Source of the DNA: Acetobacterium malicum subsp. dehalogenans DSM 11527
Lineage (GTDB): Bacteria > Bacillota > Clostridia > Eubacteriales > Eubacteriaceae
NCBI RefSeq assembly: GCF_000472665.1
Contig: NZ_AXAC01000018.1
Coordinates: 28,942-92,941 of the forward strand
Direction of reading: 5' to 3'
Length of the DNA: 64,000 nt
Below, piece after piece: positions 43,637 through 54,146 of this stretch. The translations under genes were made by a program, and so were the position numbers. The stretch's first letter is position 1. The number at the start of each line of letters is the position of its first letter. The notes beneath the pieces were generated by a model. That model was not told where the DNA came from and made no database searches. It saw only the letters and a program-made list of their open reading frames with translations.

Positions 43637-45571
43637 ATGTTAATCAATATAGAAAATTTGCATTTTAGTTACGGCATTCATGAAATTTTCAATGAACTGA
43701 ACCTATCTATCAATGAAAAAAAACAAATTGGTCTCGTCGGACGGAATGGAACCGGTAAATCAACCCTGCTCAAACTGATTACCGGTGAACTGGTTCCTGA
43801 CACCGGACGAATCAGCAAAAAAAACGGGCTAACCATCAGCTATTTATCTCAGGAGTCGAATATCGCTGAGAACACCACTTTAATTGAGATGCTCACGGAT
43901 GTTTTTAAGCCGCTGATTGAAATGGACCAGCGGATGAAGGTGATCGGTGATGCCATTGTTCACTCTTCCGGCGCTGAACAGGAAAAATTGATGCTGGAGT
44001 TTGGCGAACTGCAGGAAAGCTTTGCTGAACAACATGGTTACGAATATCCCAGCCGGATCCGCGGCGTCATCAACGGGCTCGGTTTTAAACCCGAAGATCA
44101 GGACAAAGCCTTCTCGATGCTCAGCGGCGGTGAAAAAACCCGGGCTACCCTGGGCCAAATCCTGCTTCAGGAGCCGGAACTGCTCTTATTGGATGAGCCC
44201 ACCAACTACCTCGATATCGATGCCCTTCAATGGCTGGAACAATATCTGAAAAATTACCCCGGCACCTTTATCATCGTATCTCATGACCGCTATTTCATCG
44301 ACAAGGTCTGTACTTCAATCATCGAGGTAACGCAGCAGCATGTCAAAGAATATCATGGCAATTATACCCAATATGCCATTAAAAAACGCCAGGATATGAT
44401 GGAACAGAACCATCAATATCAGCAGCAGCTGAAAGAAATCAAACACCAGCAGGAAGTCATCGACCGGTTCCGGGCCTATAACTCCATTAAAAGCTCCAAA
44501 CGGGCTTCCAGCCGGGAAAAAGCCCTCAGTAAGATTGAGTTGCTTGACAAGGTCGAAACTGCTCATAACAGCCATTTCAGCTTTATCCCCCGGGTTAAAA
44601 GTGGCAATGACGTTTTGGCAGTAACCGGGATCAAAAAATCCTTTGGCGATCGTCTGCTTTTTCAAAATATGAACTTTGAAATTCATCGGGGTGACAAAAT
44701 CGGCATCATTGGTCCCAATGGCGCCGGCAAAACTACCCTCTTTCGCATTTTGCTGAACAAGTTGGCCGCCGATGCCGGCGAAATCCGGCTTGGCCAGAAG
44801 GTCCATATCGGCTATTTCGATCAGGAACATCAGGCACTGAAGAAATTCTACAATGAAAATCTGCTGGAAGCCCTGTGGGATGTCGATTCAAAACTGACTG
44901 AAGGCGAACTTAGAAATATTCTGGCGGCCTTTTTATTTGTCGGCGACGAGGTCTTCAAACCGATCAACACCCTGTCTGGCGGTGAAAAGGCCCGGTTATT
45001 GCTGGCACGGCTGATGATTTCTCAATCTAACTTCCTGCTGATGGATGAACCGACCAACCATATCGACATGGATACCAAAGAAATCCTCGAAAATGCTTTG
45101 AGCCAATATGAGGGCACCCTGCTGTTTATCTCCCATGACCGGTATTTTTTAAACCGGATTTCAACCCAGATCTACCAGTTTTCAGCTGATGGAATGGAAA
45201 TCCATCTGGGTAACTACGACGACTATTTAAAACACAAAGCCGATGCCTCCGAACGGGAAGCTGTTCTGACTGAAGAAAATAAAACGATTATAACCAAAAC
45301 GCAACAGAAAACGGATCGTAAGAAGCAAAAAGAAGAGGAAGCCCGCGTTCGGCTCTTAAAAAAACAGGTTAAAGAAATTGAAGAAGCCATTCTGGTGATA
45401 GAACAAGAAATCGAAGCCATTGAATTGACCATGTGCGCTCCAGATTTCTACGATAACCTCACCCTGGCCTCAGAAATCAATCTTTCCTATGAGGATCTCA
45501 AACAGCAATTATCCGAACTCACCGATTCCTGGGAGCTCGCTTTGATGGCCCTGGAAACCGAGTCGCTTTAA
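43637..45571 (+). CDS. ABC-F family ATPase
   Basis: 644 residues: two ABC domains without membrane segments. Walker A sequences are GRNGTGKST and GPNGAGKTT, signatures LSGGEKTRA and LSGGEKARL, Walker B LLLLDEPTNYLD and FLLMDEPTNHID. The linker (about residues 240-305) is the charged helical P-site tRNA interaction region and the C-terminal 80 residues are a coiled coil (KKQKEEEARVRLLKKQVKEIEEAILVIEQ). Such proteins act on ribosomes, and some give antibiotic resistance; the closest general type here is Uup/YdiF-like. Confidence 0.92.
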   Translation: MLINIENLHFSYGIHEIFNELNLSINEKKQIGLVGRNGTGKSTLLKLITGELVPDTGRISKKNGLTISYLSQESNIAENTTLIEMLTDVFKPLIEMDQRMKVIGDAIVHSSGAEQEKLMLEFGELQESFAEQHGYEYPSRIRGVINGLGFKPEDQDKAFSMLSGGEKTRATLGQILLQEPELLLLDEPTNYLDIDALQWLEQYLKNYPGTFIIVSHDRYFIDKVCTSIIEVTQQHVKEYHGNYTQYAIKKRQDMMEQNHQYQQQLKEIKHQQEVIDRFRAYNSIKSSKRASSREKALSKIELLDKVETAHNSHFSFIPRVKSGNDVLAVTGIKKSFGDRLLFQNMNFEIHRGDKIGIIGPNGAGKTTLFRILLNKLAADAGEIRLGQKVHIGYFDQEHQALKKFYNENLLEALWDVDSKLTEGELRNILAAFLFVGDEVFKPINTLSGGEKARLLLARLMISQSNFLLMDEPTNHIDMDTKEILENALSQYEGTLLFISHDRYFLNRISTQIYQFSADGMEIHLGNYDDYLKHKADASEREAVLTEENKTIITKTQQKTDRKKQKEEEARVRLLKKQVKEIEEAILVIEQEIEAIELTMCAPDFYDNLTLASEINLSYEDLKQQLSELTDSWELALMALETESL

Positions 45572-45633
45572 CGAATAACTTAATTTAAAAAGGTTTTGTT
45601 AAATAAATTTTCAATAACTATTTGGAGGAACAA

Positions 45634-45867
45634 ATGGAACTGACTACGAATGAAAAAAGAGTGTTAAATACCCTGTTTAAAGACGTCAAAGGGACTACCC
45701 GCAATACCATGCTGATTGCCCTTTATGCTGCCAAACCAACCGATGATGAATCCCCTGATGCCCAGGCCATGATCACGTTGTTAAATGGTCTGATTGTTAA
45801 GCTGGCGGAATTGGAACAGCCCGAAATGGAAGTCCTATTCGCTGGCATCCCCTACGATGTTAACTAA
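45634..45867 (+). CDS. Small protein of unknown function
   Basis: 77 residues. No membrane segment, no cysteine pair and no motif that I recognise; the sequence is mildly acidic and probably helical (NEKRVLNTLFKDVKGTTRNTMLIALYAAK, then AQAMITLLNGLIVKLAELEQPEMEVLF). The ATG at 45634 has GGAGG five bases upstream, better than the in-frame TTG at 45622. It follows the ABC-F gene by 62 nt with a terminator after it, so it may be transcribed with it. Confidence 0.72.
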   Translation: MELTTNEKRVLNTLFKDVKGTTRNTMLIALYAAKPTDDESPDAQAMITLLNGLIVKLAELEQPEMEVLFAGIPYDVN

Positions 45868-45889
45868 ACGCTTCTAAAAACCCAAAACA

Positions 45890-45920
45890 AAAGGCAGCCT
45901 CGCAAGAGACTGCCTTTTTG
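45890..45920. terminator. Terminator between the small protein and groEL
   Basis: AAAAGGCAG and CTGCCTTTTT around an inner CTC/GAG pair; A and T flanks suit both strands. Confidence 0.82.
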
Positions 45921-45970
45921 ATTGCTTAGATTTAATTATCTGCGTTTATCCAACTCATGCAGCCTGAGGC

Positions 45971-47629
<1,659 letters not shown>

Positions 47630-47632
47630 TTA

Positions 47633-47917
47633 TTATTCTACGATTGCTAAAATATCAGCCTGACGGATGATTAAAAACTCTTCATCGCCAATTTTTACTT
47701 CATTCCCGGAATATTTGGAATAGATTACTTCATCATCTACCTTAACATCCAATGGCACTTTTTTGCCATCAATAATTTCGCCAGTTCCGACTGCCACGAC
47801 TTTACCCTGCTGTGGTTTTTCCTGGGCAGATCCTGGTAAAACAATTCCACCTAAAGTTTTTACTTCTTCAGCTTTAACTTTAATTACTACTTTGTCACCT
47901 AAAGGTCTTAAACTCAT
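47633..47917 (-). CDS. groES: Co-chaperonin GroES (10 kDa)
   Basis: 94 residues. [18 protein letters not shown] at the start, the mobile loop [19 protein letters not shown] region is represented by [17 protein letters not shown], and ends [26 protein letters not shown]. The ATG at 47917 is chosen because an upstream in-frame ATG at 47929 lies before the SD (GGAGG) of the true start. First gene of groESL. Confidence 0.97.
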   Translation of the reverse strand: MSLRPLGDKVVIKVKAEEVKTLGGIVLPGSAQEKPQQGKVVAVGTGEIIDGKKVPLDVKVDDEVIYSKYSGNEVKIGDEEFLIIRQADILAIVE

Positions 47918-47968
47918 TTTTTCCTCCATTTGATTATATTGGGTACACTGTACCTTTTATTTCATTTA

Positions 47969-47995
47969 TTAGCACTCATTCATCTTGAGTGCTAA
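47969..47995. promoter_or_regulatory. CIRCE operator (HrcA binding site)
   Basis: TTAGCACTC, nine bases, GAGTGCTAA: a perfect copy of the CIRCE inverted repeat, directly downstream of the groESL promoter. HrcA binding there represses groESL in the absence of heat stress. Confidence 0.97.
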
Positions 47996-47999
47996 TAGT

Positions 48000-48028
48000 A
48001 TTTTAAATGATTTGCAGGTTGATTGCAA
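48000..48028 (-). promoter_or_regulatory. Promoter of groESL
   Basis: On the minus strand TTGCAA, 17 bases, TAAAAT, with CIRCE starting five bases downstream. Confidence 0.78.
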
Positions 48029-48152
48029 GTATTTTTTCCCTTTTCGTTCATCTTAATTTTTTTTAAGATTGTTTTAATTTTTAAAGAGGGTACATTTCTC
48101 TTTATATAAATGTGTTTACCCTTTTATCGTCAGGCAGTATTTCCTGACTCCT

Positions 48153-49166
48153 TTACTGCCGAGTGCCAATTTTTAGACCCGGGATGCCGTTGAGACTCAG
48201 GTCACTCTCTTCGCCATTGATATAATTATAGTAAGCCATTGAGCCGATCATAGCCGCGTTGTCGGTACAGAGAATGGGATCGGGATAGTACAGGGTCATG
48301 CCCGCATCGGCAGCGGCCTGTCCCATCATTGTTCGCAGTAGCGAATTACAGGACACCCCGCCGGCCATACAGATGGTCTTCATGCCGATACTGTTAGCGC
48401 AGGCAATGGTTTTACTCACCAGCACCTCAACGACAGCCAACTGAAACGATGCGGCTACATCATCGGGATTGACCGCTTCGTTTTTCATTTTCATGCCGTT
48501 GAGGTAATTCAGCACTGCTGACTTTAAACCACTGAAGCTGAAATCATAGCGGGTTTTATCCAACATCACCCTGGGAAAAGCAATAGCCTCCGGGTTGCCA
48601 TTCTTGGCCGCGACATCAATGGCCGGGCCACCGGGATAACCCAACCCCAAAACCCGGGAAATTTTGTCGAAAGCTTCACCTGCGGCATCATCGATGGTTC
48701 GTCCCAGCACCTTGAAGGTCTGGTAATCTTCCACCAGGACCAGATGACTGTGGCCTCCGGATACCACCAATGTCAAAAAGGGCGGCGCAAGTTCCGGAAA
48801 TTGCAAAAAATTAGCCGCGATATGGCCTTCAATATGGTGTACGCCAATCAGCGGCTTGCCAAGACTGTAAGCTATTGCTTTGGCGGTGGAGAGACCAATC
48901 AGAAGCGCTCCCACCAAACCGGGACCGTTGGTCACGGCAATGGCATCCATCTCGGCCAGGGAAAGCTGGTTTTCGGCCAGGGCTTCGTCGATAATATAGG
49001 GCAGTTTAGTGACATGGTTGCGGGAGGCAATCTCTGGTACCACGCCCCCATATTTCTGATGAATATCAATTTGGGAATAAATCCGGTTGGTCAATATTTT
49101 CCGGCCATCTTCCACGATGGCCACGGATGTTTCGTCACAGGATGTCTCAATACTAAGAATTTTCAT
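48153..49166 (-). CDS. tsaD: tRNA N6-threonylcarbamoyladenosine synthase TsaD
   Basis: 337 residues. MKILSIETSCDETSVAIV at the start, metal-binding histidines in GVHHIEGHIAANFL, VSGGHSHLVLVEDYQ, GEAFDKISRVLGLGYPGGPAID and MAGGVSCNSLLR. With TsaB, TsaC and TsaE it makes t6A37 on ANN-decoding tRNAs. It lies after tsaB-rimI in the same direction but is separated from the DUF1461 gene by a 172-nt gap holding repeat copy 2. Confidence 0.96.
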   Translation of the reverse strand: MKILSIETSCDETSVAIVEDGRKILTNRIYSQIDIHQKYGGVVPEIASRNHVTKLPYIIDEALAENQLSLAEMDAIAVTNGPGLVGALLIGLSTAKAIAYSLGKPLIGVHHIEGHIAANFLQFPELAPPFLTLVVSGGHSHLVLVEDYQTFKVLGRTIDDAAGEAFDKISRVLGLGYPGGPAIDVAAKNGNPEAIAFPRVMLDKTRYDFSFSGLKSAVLNYLNGMKMKNEAVNPDDVAASFQLAVVEVLVSKTIACANSIGMKTICMAGGVSCNSLLRTMMGQAAADAGMTLYYPDPILCTDNAAMIGSMAYYNYINGEESDLSLNGIPGLKIGTRQ

Positions 49167-49215
49167 GTTTACCTCGATTAGAATTACTCGTTATTTGTAC
49201 TTCAGTTTATCTCCA

Positions 49216-49323
49216 TACTACCGCACCGACCAATTGTTAATCAGTTGTATGCGCACAATTCGTACAGGCTATCGCCGTGTTCGCCTTGAGGCACACAACA
49301 CGATGTAACAATTGTCGGTGCTA
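49216..49323 (+). repeat. MITE-like structured repeat, copy 2 (short form)
   Basis: Ends TACTACCGCACCGACCAATT and AACAATTGTCGGTGCTA. Compared with copy 1 the left end has GCACCGAC in place of GTACCGAC and the right end changes to match (GTCGGTGC in place of GTCGGTAC), so pairing is kept. Lies between the DUF1461 gene and tsaD, both on the minus strand, so it would be in their transcript if they form one operon. Confidence 0.82.
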
Positions 49324-49338
49324 CTTCTTATGAGATAT

Positions 49339-50058
49339 CTACTTTTTATTTATCACCATAATATTAACTTTTTTTAATAACACGAGCCCCGATCCCAGGG
49401 TGGTGAGTCCCAGGGGGACCAGGATGTAGATGACCATCCGGCCGATCATGGCGAAAAAGAAGGGCTCGGGCACAATCCAGATCAGTCGGTCGGTGGAGGG
49501 GTCCATGATCCATAAGTCATTGGCAAAAAACAGCTGGTGGAATAGAATGAAGGTGTTATTAAAATTAAAAATAAAACTCGCACCAACAATCAGCAATACC
49601 ACCATAAAAGTGGCTGATCCGTAAAACAAGGCCTTGATGATGGCCTGATGATCGTATTTTAAAAGCATCAGAAAGGCTATCAGCGCCAGAATCAGAGCAG
49701 CGTCCCGGAGACCGAGAAAGAATAACAGCAGGTTTCTGACATCATCCATATGGGTGATTTCTTTGTCATTGAAAATCGAAACGCTGTCGACAACGTTTTT
49801 GGCATTTTCCCGAGCTAAACGGGCTTTGATATCAAAATCCTGCCGGTCGCCCTTGAGATAGCTGATAATTTCATCTACCACCAGCTCCATATCCGGGGGA
49901 TAAATACCAGTGTTTTCAGTAACCTGATTTTTCCACATTTGATCCATGTAAAAAGCTTTGTCAAACACCGCCACTTCAATGCCACTGATAAAAATAATAA
50001 CCGGAAATAGTATTCCCAACAATACTGCAACTATTTTGATGGTTTTATTCAAGTCCAT
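49339..50058 (-). CDS. DUF1461 (TIGR01906) integral membrane protein
   Basis: 239 residues from ATG 50058. Four or five membrane helices (IVAVLLGILFPVIIFISGIEVAVF near the start, ALILALIAFLMLL, ATFMVVLLIVGASFIF, MVIYILVPLGLTTLGSGLVLL) and a large outside loop after the first helix with MWKNQVTENTGIYPPDMELVV. Family function is unknown. The start lies inside rimI (14-nt overlap), so translation is coupled. GGAGG is only one base before the ATG; a TTG at 50052, seven bases from it, may be the real start. Confidence 0.8.
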   Translation of the reverse strand: MDLNKTIKIVAVLLGILFPVIIFISGIEVAVFDKAFYMDQMWKNQVTENTGIYPPDMELVVDEIISYLKGDRQDFDIKARLARENAKNVVDSVSIFNDKEITHMDDVRNLLLFFLGLRDAALILALIAFLMLLKYDHQAIIKALFYGSATFMVVLLIVGASFIFNFNNTFILFHQLFFANDLWIMDPSTDRLIWIVPEPFFFAMIGRMVIYILVPLGLTTLGSGLVLLKKVNIMVINKK

Positions 50059-50488
50059 ACCTCCACATGATGATTGCGTCTTTTCCCGGGCCATAGTAAT
50101 CTTTGCGTCGGCCTTCCCGGGTAAACTGGTTTTTTAGATAAAAATTTATGGCCGGCTGATTATCCCCTCGGACCTCCAGGGTCATCGCCACACAGCCTTT
50201 CGCCAGCGCCTGGGTCAGCATCGCATTCATAATATTTTGTCCCACCCCGGTCTGGCGATAGTCTGCCATGACCGCGATATTGGTAATGTGAGCTTCATCA
50301 ATCACCTGCCAGAAGCCGCCGAAGCCAATAATTTCACCATCCACTTCGGCGACAATATAATTGGAAAGGATGTTTTTTGTTTCCGCCAGATAGGAATCCT
50401 GGGTCCAATTATGTGAAAAGCAGGCCTGATCCACCTTAAAAACGCCGGGCACATCCCGGGACTCCATCAGTCGATAATGGATCCTCAT
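50045..50488 (-). CDS. rimI: Ribosomal-protein-alanine N-acetyltransferase RimI-like GNAT
   Basis: 147 residues, one GNAT domain: MRIHYRLMESRDVPGVFKVDQACF at the start, IVAEVDGEIIGFGGFW, ITNIAVMADYRQTGVGQNIMNAML as the acetyl-CoA binding loop (Q/RXXGXG type), TLEVRGDNQPAINFYLKNQF and GRRKDYYGPGKDAIIM near the end. The gene order tsaB-rimI is the classical one. RimI acetylates the N-terminus of ribosomal S18 in E. coli; here the target is inferred. Start overlaps the tsaB stop by ATGA. Confidence 0.92.
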   Translation of the reverse strand: MRIHYRLMESRDVPGVFKVDQACFSHNWTQDSYLAETKNILSNYIVAEVDGEIIGFGGFWQVIDEAHITNIAVMADYRQTGVGQNIMNAMLTQALAKGCVAMTLEVRGDNQPAINFYLKNQFTREGRRKDYYGPGKDAIIMWRYGLE

Positions 50489-51171
50489 TTTTTATGCTCT
50501 TCGGCGTAGGAAGGCCGGATGTAAAAAGGTTCCACTTCCCGGTAATGGCTGGTCTCCCCCTTCAAGGCCCGCTCCAGGACCAGGGCACCGGCAGACGAGG
50601 CCCGGTTCATATTGAGATAATTGGGGACAATCCGTGCGGTGGGGATCGCTTCTCGCAGGACCTGCGAAAAGCGGGGCAACCCATCGCCTAAAAAATAGAT
50701 GGTCTCATTTCGCCCTTGTAAAAAAGTAATGAGTTCATCTATTTCCATTACCGCATCAGCCAGATCTCGAACCAGTTGGCCGTTTTCAAAATGAAAAACG
50801 CCAGTATAGGTCTGGTTACGCTGGGCATCCAGAACCGGACAGATCAGACCATCAGCAAAGGGAATATTCATAGCCAGACTTTCCAGGGTGGATACTCCTA
50901 CCACCGGCTTATTCAGGGCCTGAGCAAATCCTTTGACGGTCGCCATGCCAATCCGCAACCCGGTAAATGAACCGGGACCGGAAACAATGCCGAAAACATC
51001 AATATCCTGAATCGAAAGACCCCCATCACTGAGCAAATGATCGATGGCAATCATCAGTTTTTCGGAGTGTTTTTTTTGATGATTGATAATCATTTCGCCG
51101 ACTAGTTTTTCTTCATTTAATATGGCAACCGATGCCACAATGGTGGATGTATCAATGGTGAGTGTATTCAT
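50485..51171 (-). CDS. tsaB: tRNA t6A modification protein TsaB
   Basis: 228 residues. ASKHA-fold N-terminus NTLTIDTSTIVASVAIL, SEKLMIAIDHLL, DVFGIVSGPGSFTGLRIGMATVKGFAQALNKPVVGVSTLE, and a short C-terminal domain. TsaB lacks its own catalytic site and supports TsaD in making t6A. First gene of tsaB-rimI-DUF1461, each start overlapping the stop before it. Confidence 0.94.
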   Translation of the reverse strand: MNTLTIDTSTIVASVAILNEEKLVGEMIINHQKKHSEKLMIAIDHLLSDGGLSIQDIDVFGIVSGPGSFTGLRIGMATVKGFAQALNKPVVGVSTLESLAMNIPFADGLICPVLDAQRNQTYTGVFHFENGQLVRDLADAVMEIDELITFLQGRNETIYFLGDGLPRFSQVLREAIPTARIVPNYLNMNRASSAGALVLERALKGETSHYREVEPFYIRPSYAEEHKK

Positions 51172-51303
51172 CTTTTATCTTTCCTTCTAGCTTATTATAT
51201 TATAAAACTTAACTTGGTTATTTGAAAAAAGTCCAACAGCTTTACAAAGAGAAGGTACCGATTATGGCTTAGAACAAATCGGTACGCTTTCTCATTAATC
51301 ATC

Positions 51304-53907
51304 TTATTTCTTTTTTTGCTTTGCCAGTGCTTTGAGATCCCGATCGATATCCTTAAGCTTTTCGTCGGAGAAAAAATCATCAGGCAGTAATTTCTGAGCC
51401 TTATCAAAGCAGATCCCCATTTTGATGGCCATTTGCAGATAGTCACTTTCAAAGGTTTCATCGCCAAAATAATTTCTGAGAATTTTCATGACATCCTCAT
51501 CTTCGACCAGATCCCGGACTTTGGACTGGATGCAATAGTATTCTTCTTCATTGCCGCCGAAAAGACTTTTGAAAAAGCCCTTTTTCTTCTCAGTACAATT
51601 AACCAGCTTTTCGAAGGTAATTCCTTCCAGAGACTGATCTGAATTGACCAGTTCAATAATCTTATCAATACACTCTTCGGTGAAGATGCCATTGGAAAAC
51701 TCGACCAGTTTGCGCAACGGGGTGTTGGCCAGCATCGTCATAAAAAAGTCATCTTCTCTGGTCTGGTCATCCCCCATGATCTCTTCAAACCCCGAGAGCA
51801 GCAGTTTTAAGATGGTCTGTCCCCGCTCGGTTTTTTCAAAATCGCTGAGATAGGATAACAGGTTGATCGGATGGATCAGATCTTTGGTAATCTGAACCGG
51901 ATAGACAATCGGTAAATCCCGACTGGATGACCCGATATAGATCTGGTGACTGCCTGATTCATGTTCCCAGGATTTAGTGGTGGGATTGTAATAGCTGAAA
52001 TCACTGAGTCCCAGCTCAAAACTGACCTCAGCCGATCGCCCTGCCGGGATGAAGACCTTTTTAAACCCGCGCAGTTCCCGCAGCGGCCGCAGAATGGCGG
52101 TATCCGATTTTCCCGTGTATAGCTGAACAATTTCTTTACCGTTCATTACGCCAGTATTGGTAATACGACATTTAACGGTAACCCTTTTTTCGGCGTCGAT
52201 TGTTAACGCTGGTTCATCAATGAGTTCATAGTTAAAATGAGTATAGCTAAGCCCAAATCCAAAAGGGAAGCGGACCTTCTTCTTCGTAAAGTCGTAATAG
52301 CGGTAGCCGACAAAAATACTTTCGCCGTAAACTACCTCATCATGGATTCCCGGGAAATTAATATAAGCCGGGGTGTCTTCCAACCGCATTGGAATGGTTT
52401 CCGCCAGCTTGCCGCAGAAATTATTTTCGCCAAATAAAAGTTTGGCAATGGCATCGCCACCCGCCTGACCGCCTAAAAACATCTCGACGATGGCCTTGGG
52501 CTGGTTTTCCCAGCTCATATCCACGACACCGCCATTCTGAACAATCACCACGGTTTCAGGTTGGGCCTTGCAAATCTTACGAATCAGGGCAATCTGTTTT
52601 TGAGGCAGATGCAAATGAGTCCGGTCATAACCTTCCGACTCATCGTGGTCCGGAAGGCCCACAAATAGTAAGGCCATTTCGGAGTTTTTCGCGACCTCAA
52701 CGGCCTGTTCGCTCAGATGGATCTGCTCCACCACCTCATCATGGATATAGCCCTGATGAGGGAACAGCTGAATTTCGTCACCCACCAATTTTTTAATCCG
52801 TTCATAGGGTGAATCGATATGGTAGGGATTTATTTTTGAACTGCCGCTGCCCTGATAGCGGGGATCAAAAGCCATACTTCCAATAATCGCCAGCTTCTTG
52901 ATTTTGGTCCGATCAACGGGCAGAATACACTCTTCATTTTTAAGCAGTACCATACTTTCAACCGCCGCCAATTGGGCGATTTTATGATGCCCCTTTGGTT
53001 CAATTTCCAGATCTGTAACGTAGTTTCGGCGGTTTTCCCTGGCCTGAAAAGAAAAGCGAATCAGCCTTTCCACCATTTCATTCAGAATGGTGACTTTCAG
53101 CTTTCCTTCTTTGATCCGGTCAAATATTTTCTGATTATTGACACCGCCATTGCCAGGCATTTCCAAATCCATTCCGGCGAAAACTCCTCGGACCCGGTCA
53201 TAAACAGCACCCCAGTCGGACATGACGATCCCGTCAAACCCCCACTCGTTCCTTAGCAGTTGAGTCAGAAAATAATTACTCTGGGAGACAAACTTGCCAT
53301 TGATGCTATTATAGGAACACATCACCGCCATCGGTTTTCCTTCTTTGATGGCGATCTCAAATGGTTTTAAATAAATTTCCCGCAGCGCCCGGATATCAAT
53401 CTTTTCGTCCACAGTCATGCGCCGGGTTTCCTGATTGTTGGCCAGATAGTGTTTGACTGTCGTTCCCACGCCATGATCTTTAGCGCCAAGAATAAAACTT
53501 TTTCCCAATCGACCCGACAACAGCGGATCTTCTGAAAAATATTCAAAATTACGTCCGCACAGGGGTGATCGCTTGATATTGATGCCGGGTCCTAAAATCA
53601 GATCGACACCCAGACTCCGGGCCTCCAGCGCAATGGTTCGGCCCACAAATTCGAGCAGCCCTTCATCCCAGGAACAGGCCGAGAGTACCGCCGGTGGAAA
53701 ACAGGTGGCCGGTTTACCCTGGGGGATCCCCAGTGCGCCTTCATTTTCAATCACCCGCATACCATGGGGACCGTCAGCCATAAATACCGGCTCGATGCCG
53801 TATTTGGAATAACTCACGGTTTCCCAGTCGGTTCGGCCCGAACAAAGGGAGACCATTTCTTCCAGACTCATATTTCTTCGTATTTTTTTAATTAATCCTT
53901 CATCCAT
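51304..53907 (-). CDS. Glycoside hydrolase family 3 beta-glucosidase with C-terminal extension
   Basis: 867 residues. GH3 N-terminal barrel with the nucleophile D231 in FDGIVMSDWGAVYDRV and motifs GPGINIKRSPLCGRNFEYFSEDP and KHYLANNQETRRM, then the GH3 C-terminal sandwich (KKLAIIGSMAFDPRYQGSGSSKIN) and an Fn3-like domain (FPFGFGLSYTHFNYEL, RELRGFKKVF). After about residue 700 comes a charged, helical region not found in ordinary GH3 enzymes, ending in RDLKALAKQKKK. There is no signal peptide, so it acts on imported beta-glucosides in the cytoplasm. No sugar transporter is adjacent. SD GGAGATGA. Confidence 0.87.
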   Translation of the reverse strand: MDEGLIKKIRRNMSLEEMVSLCSGRTDWETVSYSKYGIEPVFMADGPHGMRVIENEGALGIPQGKPATCFPPAVLSACSWDEGLLEFVGRTIALEARSLGVDLILGPGINIKRSPLCGRNFEYFSEDPLLSGRLGKSFILGAKDHGVGTTVKHYLANNQETRRMTVDEKIDIRALREIYLKPFEIAIKEGKPMAVMCSYNSINGKFVSQSNYFLTQLLRNEWGFDGIVMSDWGAVYDRVRGVFAGMDLEMPGNGGVNNQKIFDRIKEGKLKVTILNEMVERLIRFSFQARENRRNYVTDLEIEPKGHHKIAQLAAVESMVLLKNEECILPVDRTKIKKLAIIGSMAFDPRYQGSGSSKINPYHIDSPYERIKKLVGDEIQLFPHQGYIHDEVVEQIHLSEQAVEVAKNSEMALLFVGLPDHDESEGYDRTHLHLPQKQIALIRKICKAQPETVVIVQNGGVVDMSWENQPKAIVEMFLGGQAGGDAIAKLLFGENNFCGKLAETIPMRLEDTPAYINFPGIHDEVVYGESIFVGYRYYDFTKKKVRFPFGFGLSYTHFNYELIDEPALTIDAEKRVTVKCRITNTGVMNGKEIVQLYTGKSDTAILRPLRELRGFKKVFIPAGRSAEVSFELGLSDFSYYNPTTKSWEHESGSHQIYIGSSSRDLPIVYPVQITKDLIHPINLLSYLSDFEKTERGQTILKLLLSGFEEIMGDDQTREDDFFMTMLANTPLRKLVEFSNGIFTEECIDKIIELVNSDQSLEGITFEKLVNCTEKKKGFFKSLFGGNEEEYYCIQSKVRDLVEDEDVMKILRNYFGDETFESDYLQMAIKMGICFDKAQKLLPDDFFSDEKLKDIDRDLKALAKQKKK

Positions 53908-53994
53908 GATAAATCATCTCCTTAATGGATTAACCAAACTTCACAACAACCTTTGATTTTATTAAAGGGTTCAGACTGTCAAAAAAGATAACCC

Positions 53995-54099
53995 AGTACC
54001 GACAATTGTTACATCATGTTGTACGCATCGGAGCGGACACGGCAGAGCCTGTCCGATTCCGCAGCGAACAACGGATTAACAATTGGTCGGTACGGTAGT
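53995..54099 (-). repeat. MITE-like structured repeat, copy 3 (short form, inverted)
   Basis: In reverse orientation it reads ACTACCGTACCGACCAATTG ... AACAATTGTCGGTACT and equals copy 1 minus about 95 bp. Similarity to copy 1 continues a little beyond the left end (TTGTCAATA before the ACTACC). An inner stem CGGACA / TGTCCG is kept. Lies between the GH3 gene and proC. Confidence 0.82.
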
Positions 54100-54146
54100 T
54101 TATTGACAACCTCTAACTAAAGGGTTAGTTTTATGCTATTTGTACA

